Origin: Fusarium oxysporum f. sp. lycopersici 4287
Lineage: Eukaryota > Ascomycota > Sordariomycetes > Hypocreales > Nectriaceae
Direction of reading: 5' to 3'
Assembly (NCBI RefSeq): GCF_000149955.1
Contig: NC_030995.1
Coordinates: 558,001 to 622,000, forward strand
Length of the DNA: 64,000 nucleotides
A program made the position numbers and the translations under genes. The number at the start of each line of letters is the position of its first letter. The stretch's first letter is position 1. The notes below the pieces were generated by a model that searched no databases, was not told the DNA's origin, and saw nothing but the letters and a program-made list of their open reading frames with translations. Below, one piece after another: positions 43,801 through 55,612 of this stretch.

Positions 43801-46547
43801 AACACTGGGTATCTTGTTAGCGTATGCCACTGAAAATCTACACATAGCTAAGTGGCCTGGCACGCTTGCTTCGCGACTGGCCTATCTCGGTTCATCTGAG
43901 CACTTAAAGACCATCTTACAAGCTGGAGCGGACGCGAACTCGACAGATCCAGATTGTTCGCCACCTCTTCACTGCGCCATCGTCAGAGACGAGCCTGCAA
44001 TTCTCGACACCCTCATAGAGCACGGAGCTGACCCTGCTGTCATCAACCCCAACTGGGTAGATACGCCGCCCATAGTGGTAGCTGGCAAGTATGGCCGAGC
44101 GAAGATCATCGACAGGCTAGCCAAAGCAGCACTCGTCGAAGCCCAGGACCATGAAGGCAGGAACGCTCTATGGTATGCAGGAGGTAGAGGCCATCACGTG
44201 GTGTTTCAAGCCCTCGTCAAAGCTGGAGCGAACACAGAAGTCCTCACAGCCAACGTGAGGGAGCTTCGACCTGCCCTGATTCCCATTTCAGGGGCTCCCT
44301 ATCCAAAGTGCCTCAAGTCAGTGCTTGATGCTGGCCTGGATATCAATTCAAAGTTGAGAGAAATCCACTCATTCCACGCCTTGGGCATAGCGGCACGATC
44401 GGGTCATGTTGAGATTTGCCGTATGCTACTTGACCACGGCACGTGTAAAGAGTTTGATGACGATTCTGCTCTTATCCACGCTACAAGAGCGAATAATCTT
44501 GAGATAGTGAACATGCTGCTTGAAGAGGGTCATAAAGTTGATGTGCAGCTAGACGATACCCCAGATCATGGCACGCCTCTCGTGGCGGCTGCCAGAGCAG
44601 GGTATAAAGACATAGTTACAGCTCTCCTACAGAAGGGAGCCAGCGTCAACTACGTTGCTCCCAAAGAAATCACGCCTTTGAGGTCCGCCGTCCTGGGAGG
44701 TCAACCGACAATAGCCAAGACGTTCATTGATGCTGGGGCGGATATGAATGCCGTTAACGACATAGGACGCTCCGCAATCCACTCGAGTTACCATCGCCCA
44801 GATTGCATGAAGGTTCTTGTCGATGCCGGGGCCGACATCAACTTACCGAGTCCAGATGGCACGCCATTTTACCTCGCCTCATTTTTTAACCAGACAAAGG
44901 TGGTTGAGTTGCTTCTTGAACACAAACCAGATCTTGAAACCAGGTGCCCCGATGGGGGCTTTATTGACTCGGGCTATACGCCTCTTCATTGTGCAGCATC
45001 TTGCGGCTACAATGAGCTACTCCGGCTGTTGTTGGAAAAGGGTGCTGACATTGAGGCAAGAACTCCAAAAGGTGGAACACCTCTGATCCTAGCCGTGGCC
45101 ACCAACAATGAAGAGAGTGTCAAGATCCTGCTAGAGTATAAGCTAGACATCGACGCGGTTGACATATGGGGAGGGTCTGCAATCTTCTGTCTTCCTAATC
45201 CTGCAAATCTATCTGTCGTCAGACGCTTGATAAATCGTGGGGCTAGTCTGACGATCCGGAACAACGAAAAGTATACCCCCCTGGGACGAGCCGTCGTGAA
45301 CGGAGACCTTCCGTTGGTGCAAATGCTCTCTTCTCAAAAAGTTGACTTGAACGCGGTAGCTTCTGAGGATGGGACTGCTCTGCACATTGCAACAGAGAAG
45401 TGCAACGTTGATATCGTCAAAGTGCTCGTCGAGAAGGGTGCTAGCCCCGATGTTGCCAACTCCTGGATGTATGGCTCACCGCTACAGAGATTATTTGAGA
45501 AATATTATACTTCTGCGGAGAATAAGGATATAATTGCCCGACATCTAATCAATGACGCTGGCGCCGACGTCAATGTTCGTGGCGGCAATATGGGATCGGT
45601 GTTGAGCGCAGCGATCCTGAGTGGTTCTATAGACATGATCAAACTCATACTCAAGAAAGGTGCTGACATTGGCTGGCAAGACCTCCACGGGCGACGGCCG
45701 ATACACTACGCAGCCTTGAAAACAGCTGAGCATTTCAGACTACTGCTCGAGTCAAGTGGCGATGATGAAGAACGTCTTGGCATCACTACGAAAACCAAGT
45801 CTGGCTTGACAGTGCTACATTTTGCTGCGGCGACCGGAAGATCTGATCTTGTCGAATTGGTGCTCTCTCATACCAGCGGGATTATATCTATCAATGAGCC
45901 TGATGACGATGGTTGGACGCCTCTGCTCTGGGCATGTCGCGTGTGTGAAAGTTGGGGCACGCCCAAGGAAATCAGTCCCGAAATCGTGAAACTTCTTCTG
46001 GATCGTGGAGCAGACCCATCGGTTCGAGGTCGGACCTGCGATGACAGGGAATGGTCGCCGCTCAAGATGGCCAGATTCCATGGCGCATCGCAGGAAGTAA
46101 TAGAGTTATTAACAGCAAGTCCTAGTAAGAAAAGGGAGGATGACTGGAAGTCCAAGTTCCATGTTTCCAAGAAGGCAGCGCGAACTACATGGTTCTGCGA
46201 CTTGTGCCTCTTTGTAAGTGTCCCCCGACTTCAATGTACCCATTTTACTAACCTATCAGCACGTCTATGGCATGTTATACTTCTGTAACGGTTGCGAGCT
46301 CTTGTATGGGTTGTGTTTCAAGTGCTATCGTTATAGAGAGGAGGTTCATCCGTATCACGATAAATGGGAGGAGCGAGGTCCAGAGTTTGTTGACGATGAT
46401 GAAGAGGAGGAGGAGGAGAAGGATGAGGAAGAGGATGATCCGAAGAGTTCGCCGGGAATTGAGCAGGTGCAGGATGATGATTCAGAGGGAGACTGGTCGA
46501 ATGATGAAGCTGAGGGGGATGAAAGGGCCAAGGGAGAGAGTAAATAA
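40892..46547 (+). CDS. NLR-like protein: alpha/beta-hydrolase-like, degenerate NTPase, ankyrin repeats, ZZ-like finger
   Basis: Eight exons (40892-41025, 41081-41312, 41366-41419, 41471-41536, 41589-41816, 41870-42008, 42066-46213, 46260-46547) close to 1,762 residues. After a 44-residue tail comes a SesB-like hydrolase fold (about 45-230): IVAIHGLVGPGGKPWG, then FFGHDIGGIIAKKALILASR, where Asp132 stands at the usual nucleophile serine. A STAND/NACHT-like module follows (about 300-650): after the strand ALLHIHG the Walker A loop is replaced by TSSISNVA, while Walker B is kept as HWIIDGLDQCDG (446-449), and the winged-helix-like MWMVLSFRPLTPEELG follows. Ankyrin repeats fill about 800-1640. 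The end is WFCDLCLF joined to HVYGMLYFCNGCELLYGLCF and a CxxC pair, a ZZ-like zinc finger, then an acidic tail. It probably acts as a cytoplasmic sensor. The neighbouring protease and beta-rich genes suggest a shared locus. Confidence 0.85.
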
Positions 46548-46721
46548 ACCTGGATGAACCTTGGTCGGTACAATCATGATCATGTTTCGCTTAGAACAAG
46601 CATTGTCTCGGATGCTATAGCAGCATTGTTTTCTGATGAAAGCCCCGAAAAACTGTGATTATAATGGCATCAGCATATCTTTATGTAAGATAACCAGTCC
46701 TCAAAGAGCAAGAAAACTTCT

Positions 46722-46812
46722 GACCTAAGCTTAGGATGTCAGAATTACCTACTCTAAAGATTAAATAAGTCCATAATAAGTTTACCTAAACCTTTTTGTT
46801 ACCTAGAAATAG
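46722..46812 (-). repeat. MITE-like element, degenerate copy
   Basis: It shares agtttacctaaacctttttg and ttacctag with the reverse complement of the type copy at 40585-40665. The left end is uncertain. Confidence 0.4.
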
Positions 46813-47630
46813 AAGTCTTAAGCTTTCTTGCGTTCCCCTAGCCAGCCTAATGTTGAACGGCTTCTACCATCAAATTGAAATTTATAGTTAAATCTAAGCC
46901 TGGAATAGAATGTTTATAGCAATATAATCTTTATAATAGGACACAATTTGATTCATTCAGCATGAATTCCACCAAGGTGCATAGGGTAGCTTGTTGAATA
47001 CTGATATTGACGGCAGAGATTGAAGCGCGTCAGTGGCCTCAGAATAAGACTAAGAAATGTTTGAGAAAAAATAATAAATTAGAACAGTAAAGAGAAAGAG
47101 AAGCTTGTACAATTATTTAGATATACCTATCAGAACACCTCAATGCCAGTCGATCTCTGGTAATTTTGAGCGTCGAAGACTTTGGCCATCCCTGCCGCAA
47201 AAGAAAGATTGTCACCAGAGTGCCCCAATAATGGCGACTCGAAGAACTTTTGATCTATCTCGTGTAGTGGTGCGCCTTACAATATAGTGCAAATAACCTC
47301 TCGTCTATCAGTAACTGCGGTGATTATCTTTGCTCAACGTAAAATTAATTATAGAACGAAAGGGTCTACGAGCCGTCCCAGCAAACTCTATTCTTCTCCA
47401 AGCGACATATGCTATATGGTTCAACTAGTGGATGTCCAGTATTGAACTACCGAGTAAAGATAAACACTAGCATAGCATTGCTTTACAATAGTTCCTAGCA
47501 TTCCAGTCAAAGCGTAGCCGCAATGGATCATCAGGTCGAATCGATCTTCCAGAATTTCCTAGTGGAGTTCGGCATTGCCTTGCCGACATCTAAATTTAGT
47601 CCTACGCTCTAGCCTTGGCGGGTAAATTGC

Positions 47631-47700
47631 AAATTTCAGGGGATCTGCATTGAAATCAAATCAACACTATTGGTCTGTTTGTTTACGAGCCCTGAAATTT
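47631..47700. repeat. Perfect 11-bp inverted repeat with 48-bp spacer
   Basis: aaatttcaggg at 47631-47641 and ccctgaaattt at 47690-47700, about 280 bp before the peroxidase start codon. It could be a paired regulatory site, an element end, or chance. Confidence 0.5.
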
Positions 47701-47979
47701 TGGGGCACTCCATATGGGTAGGGCTCGTATCTCCCGCTGTCTCGACTTCGCTCCTAGTCACGCGGAATGCCCGACGGACTTTCTAGGCTCGATTTATGCA
47801 TAGGTTTTACACTAATTGAGAGCTGGGTTCTCGTATTCTCTAATTCTGCCCCATAAGTGAAACATGTTCTGCTGGGATAGTGGGTTTTGACTATGAAGGT
47901 AAATGTAGTATAAGATGGCGAGAGACATCATGCCATTTGTTTTGTAGCATACCAACACATTCGTTCAATTCTGCCCATC

Positions 47980-49620
47980 ATGAAAGGCTCAGCCACTCTC
48001 GCTTTTGCGCTCACTCACTTCAGTGCTGCTTCGCAGCTCGTTTGGCCCTCAAAATGGGATGAGGTCGAAGATCTTCTGTACATGCAAGGAGGATTCAACA
48101 AGAGAGGTTTCGCTGATGGTAAGCAATAAACCTTTCTATGCCATAAAATCCATCAACAATTTGCAGCTTTAAGAACTTGCGAGTTTGGAAGCAATGTCCC
48201 CGGAACCCAGAACACGGCCGAATGGCTCCGAACAGCTTTCCACGATGCCATTACACACGATGCCAAAGCGGGAACAGGTGGTTTGGACGCGTCCATCTAC
48301 TGGGAGTCTTCACGACCCGAAAACCCCGGAAAAGCCTTCAACAATACCTTCGGGTTCTTCAGCGGCTTCCACAACCCCCGCGCTACTGCTTCCGATCTCA
48401 CAGCCCTGGGAACTGTTCTCGCCGTTGGAGCTTGTAATGGCCCCAGGATTCCCTTCCGAGCTGGCCGTATCGATGCATACAAGGCTGGCCCAGCTGGTGT
48501 TCCCGAGCCTTCGACAAACCTAAAGGATACCTTTGCTGCTTTCACAAAGGCTGGTTTTACTAAGGAGGAGATGACTGCTATGGTTGCTTGTGGTCATGCT
48601 ATTGGCGGCGTGCATAGCGTTGACTTTCCTGAGATTGTTGGCATCAAGGCTGATCCCAACAACGATACCAACGTGCCTTTCCAGAAGGATGTTTCTTCTT
48701 TCCATAACGGCATCGTCACAGAGTACTTGGCCGGCACGTCCAAGAATCCTCTTGTCGCTTCAAAGAACGCCACCTTCCACTCTGATAAGCGAATATTCGA
48801 TAATGACAAGGCTACTATGAAGAAGCTCTCCACCAAGGCTGGTTTCAACAGCATGTGTGCTGACATCCTCACCCGCATGATCGATACCGTGCCCAAGAGC
48901 GTGCAGCTCACTCCCGTCCTCGAGGCTTACGATGTCCGCCCTTACATCACCGAGCTGTCTCTTAATAACAAAAACAAGATACATTTCACGGGCTCGGTTC
49001 GAGTCAGAATCACAAACAACATTCGTGATAACAATGACCTTGCTATCAACCTCATCTGCGTTGGCCGAGACGGCAAGAAGGTCACTGTGCCTACACAGCA
49101 GGTGACCTTCCAGGGCGGTACATCTTCCGGTGCTGGAGAAGTCTTTGCCAACTTCGAGTTCGACACCACCATGGACGCTAAGAACGGTATCACGAAGTTC
49201 TTCATCCAGGAGGTCAAGCCCTCCACCAAGGCAACCGTCACCCACGACAACCAGAAGACCGGCGGCTACAAGGTTGATGATACCGTCCTTTACCAGCTTC
49301 AGCAATCCTGTGCCGTGCTTGAGAAGCTTCCTAACGCTCCTCTCGTCGTCACAGCCATGGTTCGAGATGCCCGCGCCAAGGACGCCCTGACCCTTCGCGT
49401 CGCTCACAAGAAACCCGTCAAGGGTTCTATCGTCCCCAGGTTCCAGACGGCGATCACCAACTTCAAGGCTACTGGCAAGAAGTCCAGCGGATACACTGGA
49501 TTCCAGGCGAAGACCATGTTCGAGGAGCAGAGCACTTACTTTGACATTGTCTTGGGTGGAAGTCCCGCTTCAGGTGTCCAGTTCCTTTCTTCTCAGGCTA
49601 TGCCTGCTCAGTGTTCATAA
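47980..49620 (+). CDS. Secreted fungal heme peroxidase (class II-like)
   Basis: Two exons (47980-48118, 48167-49620) close to 530 residues. The N-terminus MKGSATLAFALTHFSAAS is a signal peptide, followed by a possible KR processing site (FNKRGF). The plant/fungal peroxidase signature is clear: WLRTAFHDAITHD has the distal arginine and histidine, GTGGLDASIYWE a calcium/heme-pocket region, and MVACGHAIGGVHS the proximal histidine. It should oxidise phenolic or other donors with hydrogen peroxide outside the cell. The roughly 290 residues after the proximal histidine are longer than in classical lignin peroxidases and include a beta-type domain (TGSVRVRITNNIRDNNDLAI). Donor specificity cannot be read. 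Intact. Confidence 0.88.
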
Positions 49621-49828
49621 GAGTATCATGTAATATTTAGATTTAGACTTGCATTTGGGATTAGCAGAGCGTAATGAGATTTCTATTATCCTTTGACTGA
49701 ATTAGTCGCACTTGGATCCATCTTCGTGATTGAGATCAGCCTAATGATATGATATCATAAAGGACGCAAAAATCTTGACCCTCCAATACAGCAAGTCAAG
49801 GAGCAGACTTCTGATTAGAATTGGGATT

Positions 49829-51080
49829 TTACAAATGCGCTCGTAAGAAGAAATAGCTCTGCTTGTGAAGCAAAGTAACAACCTCGTCTGCGATGCCCCA
49901 TGATAGCTCAAGACCTCTACCGCCAACACCATACGCATGAACGACAACACCTGGCTTCAGGCGCTCCAGTTCTAGGCGAAGGCCCCCTTCGCGTGCTGGT
50001 CGACGACCAACGATGTCTCTGACGACATCAAAACGATCGGAGTCCCTGGTATTAGAAGATAGATAACCTTCACTGTCGAAAGGAAACCATTTTGCTGCAT
50101 TGTTCAGCAGAGTCTGTCGTGTCTCAGCTGAAGGATAAGGGTTCCAATTATGGGGCTCTTTGGTGCCTCCAATGATAGTACCGCCTTCTAAAGGTCGAGG
50201 AATAGCGAACGACCACGAGCCATCCGAGTTCTGGCGTGTTACGGTCTTCGAAATTGGATTTCGCACAAGGCATGTTTGGCCTAAACGAAGATTAGCAATA
50301 AAATTCAAAGACTTGTCGGTGTTTTATTACTTACCACGGATGGGAAATGCTTTTGGATCACCAAATCCCATGCCCGAGCAGTTGATCACAACAGAGACAG
50401 AGGCTTCAATCGAAAAGACCTCTTCCAATGATGCAAGTGTGTACTGTCTTACACGACCTCCTCTATTCTGAAATCTGCGCTGTAAAAACGAAGCATATAA
50501 AGGACTATTGAGACAGTATGTCCGGTAACGAAAACCCAGTTGCAGGGAGTCACTCATAGCACTCAATTCACTGCCGCTGAAAAGTTCAAAGCTCGATTCG
50601 AGGTGAGCATACGCCGACTGGGATACATCCTTGGTAACATGGATATATTCAGGCGCAGGGTTTTCGAAGAACTCTTCTCCTGGCATGAATTCAACACCAG
50701 CGGCGAGTTTGTCTTTCTCAGACCAACTGTCAAGAGTATCGTATGTCTTCTTCGCCCATATTGCTTCTTGAAGTAGTTGGGGAGTGTTCCCTGGGCACGG
50801 CCGATAATGTGCGCCAGCCCATGGCGTGGCATAGTTTATGGACGTCTCGCTGGGAAAGTCCCGTGCGATGATGACGACGGATGGTGGGTTGTTCTGAGAA
50901 AGAGTTTGCTCTTGGACTCGAAGGGCTGTGGATAGTCCTATGACTCCAGCGCTGATGGTTCCAGAGTTTAGTCATTGTTCTCAACAAGGTTGATTGTCCA
51001 AAGGAAAGCTGATTGGATTCAAGACAGGAATGGTATTGGACGTACCCAACAATGACAATAGTTTCGCCTTGACGAGACAT
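49829..51080 (-). CDS. D-amino-acid oxidase, peroxisomal
   Basis: Three exons (51080-51046, 50951-50335, 50280-49829) close to 367 residues, the usual length. The FAD-binding motif VIVGAGVIGLS is interrupted by the first intron (94 bp). INYATPWAGAHYRPCPG is the second FAD-contact region, and near the end VHAYGVGGRGLELSWGIADE matches the family signature. The C-terminus RAHL ends in AHL, which fits the PTS1 pattern (small, basic, Leu), so the enzyme should be peroxisomal. It turns D-amino acids and oxygen into imino acids and hydrogen peroxide. The imines hydrolyse to keto acids and ammonia. It is divergent from the RidA gene, with 653 bp between the start codons. Confidence 0.9.
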
Positions 51081-51733
51081 TTTTGGCGAGTAGTGGTAGA
51101 CAATGGTAGGACTAAGTGCATAAAGACAGTTAGGTCAAGATGATCGATGACTTGTGGGCTGAGCTAGCGAGTGCTCTTATAAAAAGAAGATATTGTTGCA
51201 GATTTATTCTTTGACTTCGGGAGACGCCGATGGCATGCCTCGCTCGTATGAGGTGCCTTATCAGTGTTTCCGGGGTCCATGCCATGGCTCTTGGTATATA
51301 TCTAGTCTTTCCTAAATGTCGCATTGGGTTTCCATCAATTGTCGGAGCCATTTCAAGGACGCCACTTGGTAGTCAAAAAGAAGGCCTCTGAAGCGATGGA
51401 GGGAGGTGTCCGTTGAGACTTGATTGGACATTGACTTGCATTAGTCTCACGGAGATCCACCTCCATTCTTCTTTGACAGTGGAGACTGCGGGGAGGTCTA
51501 TCACGGATTCATCCTGGCATCTTGTTGGGCATATGCATTCAAGTTGAGTTTTTAGTATGGACTCAGTGAAAATGCCTCTCCGAGCTCTCTCCGAACATCG
51601 GGAGCTTATTTGTTATCTAGTGGACTATAAGTAACCATTTCCATCTTGGATTGACCCAACCTTCAAACAAATACCGTCCCATCTTAGGTAACCGCGTTTA
51701 AGACCTAGACCTTTTGACTCTATACCATTCATC
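51081..51733. promoter_or_regulatory. Shared divergent promoter of D-amino-acid oxidase and RidA genes
   Basis: No coding frame is supported here. The two genes start in opposite directions from this stretch, so co-regulation is plausible. No named factor site was identified. Confidence 0.45.
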
Positions 51734-52259
51734 ATGCCTCTCCGAGCCGGTGTTCTGACTACTGATGCACCTGCCCCCAGTCCTCATCTCTCGCAAGCAA
51801 TTATTCATAATGGAACAGCAGTGTACTGCTCAGGTTCGTTCGGTATGGATCCCCAGACTCGACAACTGGCTGAGGGTCCTTATCATCAGACCGTATGTCC
51901 TCTTTTATATTCCCAGAGCTACGAGCCCAGTCTGTGTCCTAACCCTCCAAATAGGCGGGTGCTCTCAAGAACCTCGACGCCATCCTGAACAAAGCGGGAA
52001 CAAGTCTTCACAATGCTTTGAAAGTCACCATCTTTATATTGAATATGGACCACTATGCTGAGGTTAACAAAGCTTACCTCGAGTTTTTCACTTCTGATCC
52101 CAAGCCAGTAAGTATGTCTTTCGCTTTATGTGTCGGCTTGATACTGATAATGACTGACAGAGCCGAACGTGCGTGGCTGTTGCTCAGCTTCCCCTAAAGG
52201 GCGCTCATGTGGAGATGGAAGCTATCGCTGCTATTCCTAAGAAGTCTAGCAAGCTGTAA
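51734..52259 (+). CDS. RidA/YjgF/UK114-family imine deaminase with PTS1
   Basis: Three exons (51734-51892, 51955-52107, 52161-52259) give 136 residues, the family's normal length. The body matches RidA: SQAIIHNGTAVYCSGSFGMD, then LDAILNKAGTSLHNALKVTI, and SRTCVAVAQLPLKGAHVEME, in which the arginine is the substrate-binding residue. RidA proteins hydrolyse reactive 2-imino or enamine acids to keto acids. The C-terminus KKSSKL ends in SKL, a perfect peroxisomal signal, which is unusual for a family that is mostly mitochondrial or cytosolic. This fits a role beside the D-amino-acid oxidase, whose product it could clear. Confidence 0.92.
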
Positions 52260-52504
52260 GAATCTTGATTATTGTTTCTTTTAGCATATTAATATGATGA
52301 AATTGATTACTGTCCGGTTGATTTTATGAAAGAGCTGCGAGAGCTCTTCGAAAAACTGTTATATACGACTTAATCAAAAAAAATAAGCTTGATATAGAAC
52401 TTTATTAGAGTATCACACGTGAAACAAGCGATGTTCTCGTGAAATATTGGAGAAAGACTGCGTCAGTGTGTCTTCTGGACGTGGTCAGGCCCTGTGAGGA
52501 AAAG

Positions 52505-52969
52505 TTAATCATAAATCATCCTTAATCTCCTCAGGTTCCTGACCCCGCTCGCCAAAAGCGGCTCGGCAACTAAAACTGTGGTCGAAGACGTATCCGCAAA
52601 GGTTGCCTGGAACTCTGGGAAGAGCAGCAATCTAGAGCCATCATTGTTGACCGATGAGACAACCATTGAGTCCACTTCGGCAGGAAGTTCTAGGAACGAA
52701 GAGGCATCGATCGACTTCACTTTGTTTAGAGTTCTCCATACATCAAAGCACCACTTGTAGCTATAAGATAGTGGGAATACTAGTCAGCCACAAAGCCTAG
52801 GTATCAAATGGAGGTACACCTCCGTTGAACCACTAGCGTTGCACCACTCTCCATGAAAAGCCTCACGGCCTCGCTTCTAGATATGGCCAATAGCGTTTCA
52901 CAAATGCGAAAACTTACTAGATTCGATATGAGATACCCCACGATTCATGCTCCTCATCCGGGGCCCCAT
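52505..52969 (-). CDS. Unidentified small gene or relic
   Basis: On the minus strand an ATG at 52969 (MGPRMRSMNRGVSHIES) runs into a GTAAGT donor. Later pieces are SEAVRLFMESGATLVVQRR and, after a CTTATAG acceptor, YKWCFDVWRTLNKVKSIDAS and LELPAEVDSMVVSSVNNDGS to a stop at 52505. The pieces look coding, but I cannot join all phases with certainty, and I do not know the family. It may be a relic lying between the RidA and MFS genes. Confidence 0.3.
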
Positions 52970-53108
52970 ATCTGGAGTCTTATCTAGATCCGTTGTCAGT
53001 AAGCTTTCTGGAGCAAGAAAGATATAAAGCAGGGCCTTGGGCTCCTTGAAACTGCCAATATCCTCAAACACATCCTCAATATATTTCTACGATCAATCCT
53101 TCTACATC

Positions 53109-54734
53109 ATGTCCACCAAACTCTCAGAGACGAACTTTGCCCCAGCTGATGGTAAAGAGACCCTCGAGCTCTCCCCCTCCAAGAACACCGACCGTGAGGA
53201 GGGTTTCTCTTCCGAAGTGAACGATCCTAGCTATGATGCTGCACAGAAGAGTCTTGTGCGCAAACTTGATATGACTCTGATGCCAATGGTTTTCATCCTC
53301 TACCTATTCAACTATTTAGACAGGAACAATATTGCGTAAGAACCTCTCACGTGTTCTAGGGGCTGTGCTGATATATGTTGCTAGCCAAGCAAAGCTTGAT
53401 TCATTGGAGAAGGATCTTGGGTTGAGTGGCAATGATTATAGTACTGCCTTGGCAATCCTCAACGTTGGGTCAGTTAACCACTGACTTATCAGAAGTGTAC
53501 GCTAACGAGTGAACAGATACATGCTTATGCAAATTCCAAGCAACATGATCCTCACTCGCGTTCGACCTTCGATTTATATACCAGCATGGGTCTGTCTATG
53601 GTCCGCCGTATCTGCCGCCACTGCTGCATGCAATTCATTCACCCACTTGATCATCATCCGCTTTTTCCTCGGCATTTGCGAAGCGCCCTTCTTCCCAGGC
53701 GTTTTCTTCCTTTTATCCTGCTGGTACACCAAGAAAGAGTTAGCACTACGCTATGCGTTTCTGTATTCTGGTCTTGTTCTTGCAACTGCAGTATCTGGCC
53801 TATTAGCTGCAGGCATCTTTGCAGGCTTGGGAGGTGTAGCTGGACTTCAGGGGTGGCGATGGCTGTTCATCCTCGAAGGTGCCGCGACTTTCTTGCTGGG
53901 ACTAGTCGCGTTTGTGATGCTTCCTGATTTCCCTTCTACGAAGAGTCAGGATTGGCTTTTCACCGCGGAGGAGAAAGAGGTAGCTGTTACTCGAATGGTC
54001 AGAGATGCTGTGTCTGAGGAAGAACATGATCAGTCTGTGCTGCATGGCCTGAAACTTGCTGTCACCGATATCAAAGTCTGGGCTTTTGTCAGTGCTCTTA
54101 ATCCCCATGCTTCAGAAAACATCTAACCATGGCACAGGCTCTTTTGCTGCTATCTAACCAGTCTGCGTACGGTTTCAACTACTTTTATCCTGCCATAGTA
54201 CGGGGCTTCAACTTGGGTAGTCGAACAATCACTCTCGTCTGCACCGCGCCGCCATATCTTCTCGGTGCTTTCATCTCATACTTCATCGCTTGGCACAGTG
54301 ACCGCAAGGCTGAGAGAGGATGGCACATAAGCGGTGCGATTCTCTTCGCAATCGTCGGTTTCATTATCAGTGCTGCGACGATCAACATCCCAGCTCGGTA
54401 CGTTGCATCGTTCTTGTATATATGCGGTTGCTTTGGAGCAAATGCAGCCTTATACAGTTGGGCTGCGTCTTCAGTTGGTCAGACACCGACGAAGAAGGCT
54501 TGTGCAACGGCTATCATCAATGTCACCGGTCAGCTTGGAACCATCTGGAGCCCTTACTTCTTCGACTCGAATGATGAGCCAAGGTATACTAGGGCGATGG
54601 TTCTTCTTTTGGCGTTTGCTGTATTGGAAATCTGTGTTTGCTTCTTGTTGAAGTTTATTCTTCGAAGGGCCAATAAGAAGATTATTGCTGAGTATGAAGG
54701 AACCGGAAGAGTCCCGACGCTATTCACTCTTTAA
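53109..54734 (+). CDS. MFS transporter, Dal5/anion:cation symporter family
   Basis: Four exons (53109-53335, 53385-53468, 53517-54087, 54138-54734) close to 492 residues with about 12 helices. The start KLDMTLMPMVFILYLFNYLD followed by RNNIAQAKLD is typical of the Dal5/Tna1 group of allantoate, nicotinate, pantothenate and small-acid permeases. IIIRFFLGICEAPFFPGVFF marks helix 4-5, and GWRWLFILEGAATFLLGLVA helix 6. The substrate is unknown. Its place next to the D-amino-acid oxidase and RidA genes suggests uptake of a nitrogen compound, but that is inference. Intact. Confidence 0.88.
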
Positions 54735-55612
54735 TCTTCGCGAATATGCTCAGGCTAGATATAGTTTTAGTATCAGTATACGGGCAATATATCCGGGTTC
54801 GATGGACAGTGTTTCAACATATAATTCCTAATCTATGCATAGATTTTTGATACTTTGCGGTCTCTTTGCAAGCTTCGGTGTGAATAGACTCGCCTCAGGC
54901 TGAAATATTACCGTATTGGGAAATATTTGACTCGTCGGATCGCGTGCGGCACCGGTTTCCAATGTCGCGGAGCCGCAGGAATAGAGTTCACTAGGCATAT
55001 AAGCAAAGTGGATTTTGCAAGTCGGCTTGTGCCCGAATCTGTGAGCAGTCTTGCATGAACCATCTCAAAGAGAGTTGAGATTACAACTGATAATTTATTA
55101 ATATTGAAACGGAAAGTATAATCACCATGATGAGAAGAGTGAATCGTGATGGGATGATGTGGATGAAGGTATGTTTCTAAGCAGTCTGGCCATAAATTGT
55201 TCTACGAGCACCTGAGCAACTGTGAGTCCTCGAAAGTGTGGCGTTCCCTTTTCAGTTAAAATTGCGGCTTTGCGGCATCTAATGCGGCGCATCGTGCAAC
55301 TACCAGCGGCTCGGATCCGAATCCTTGACGTATCAACAGGTAATCGACCTATCGCTACACAATAACCTCAGCACGCAATCGTTCCCCACGTTGTCGCAAC
55401 AAAGGTCAGCGTAACAATGAAGTGCAAATCATCACGAAAAGGGCGATTCGTGAGTCAGTGTAATCAATTTAGAAGTATGGAGTCGATCTGATGTGATTTG
55501 ATAGTGGTCTTATATCTGGTGGTCGTTTGAGATAAAGCCAAGCATTTCCCGCATGTAGATCACTCGGCTGTATCCGCACTTCATCCCATTTCTTTATCTT
55601 TCCGTCTCAGAT
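54735..55612. other. Intergenic region, no gene supported
   Basis: 3' flank of the first MFS gene and promoter of the second. No coding frame with family resemblance. Confidence 0.45.

Larger units (their letters stand above)
46548..47979. other. Intergenic region, AT-rich, with a MITE-like copy
   Basis: AT-rich sequence with a degenerate element copy (46722-46812) and an 11-bp perfect inverted repeat (47631-47641 and 47690-47700). No coding frame is supported. The end is the promoter of the peroxidase gene. Confidence 0.4.

Noticed and set aside
48760..49407. 215-codon open frame on the minus strand opposite the peroxidase gene
   Set aside because: It is the reverse shadow of a well-supported coding exon and has no family resemblance.
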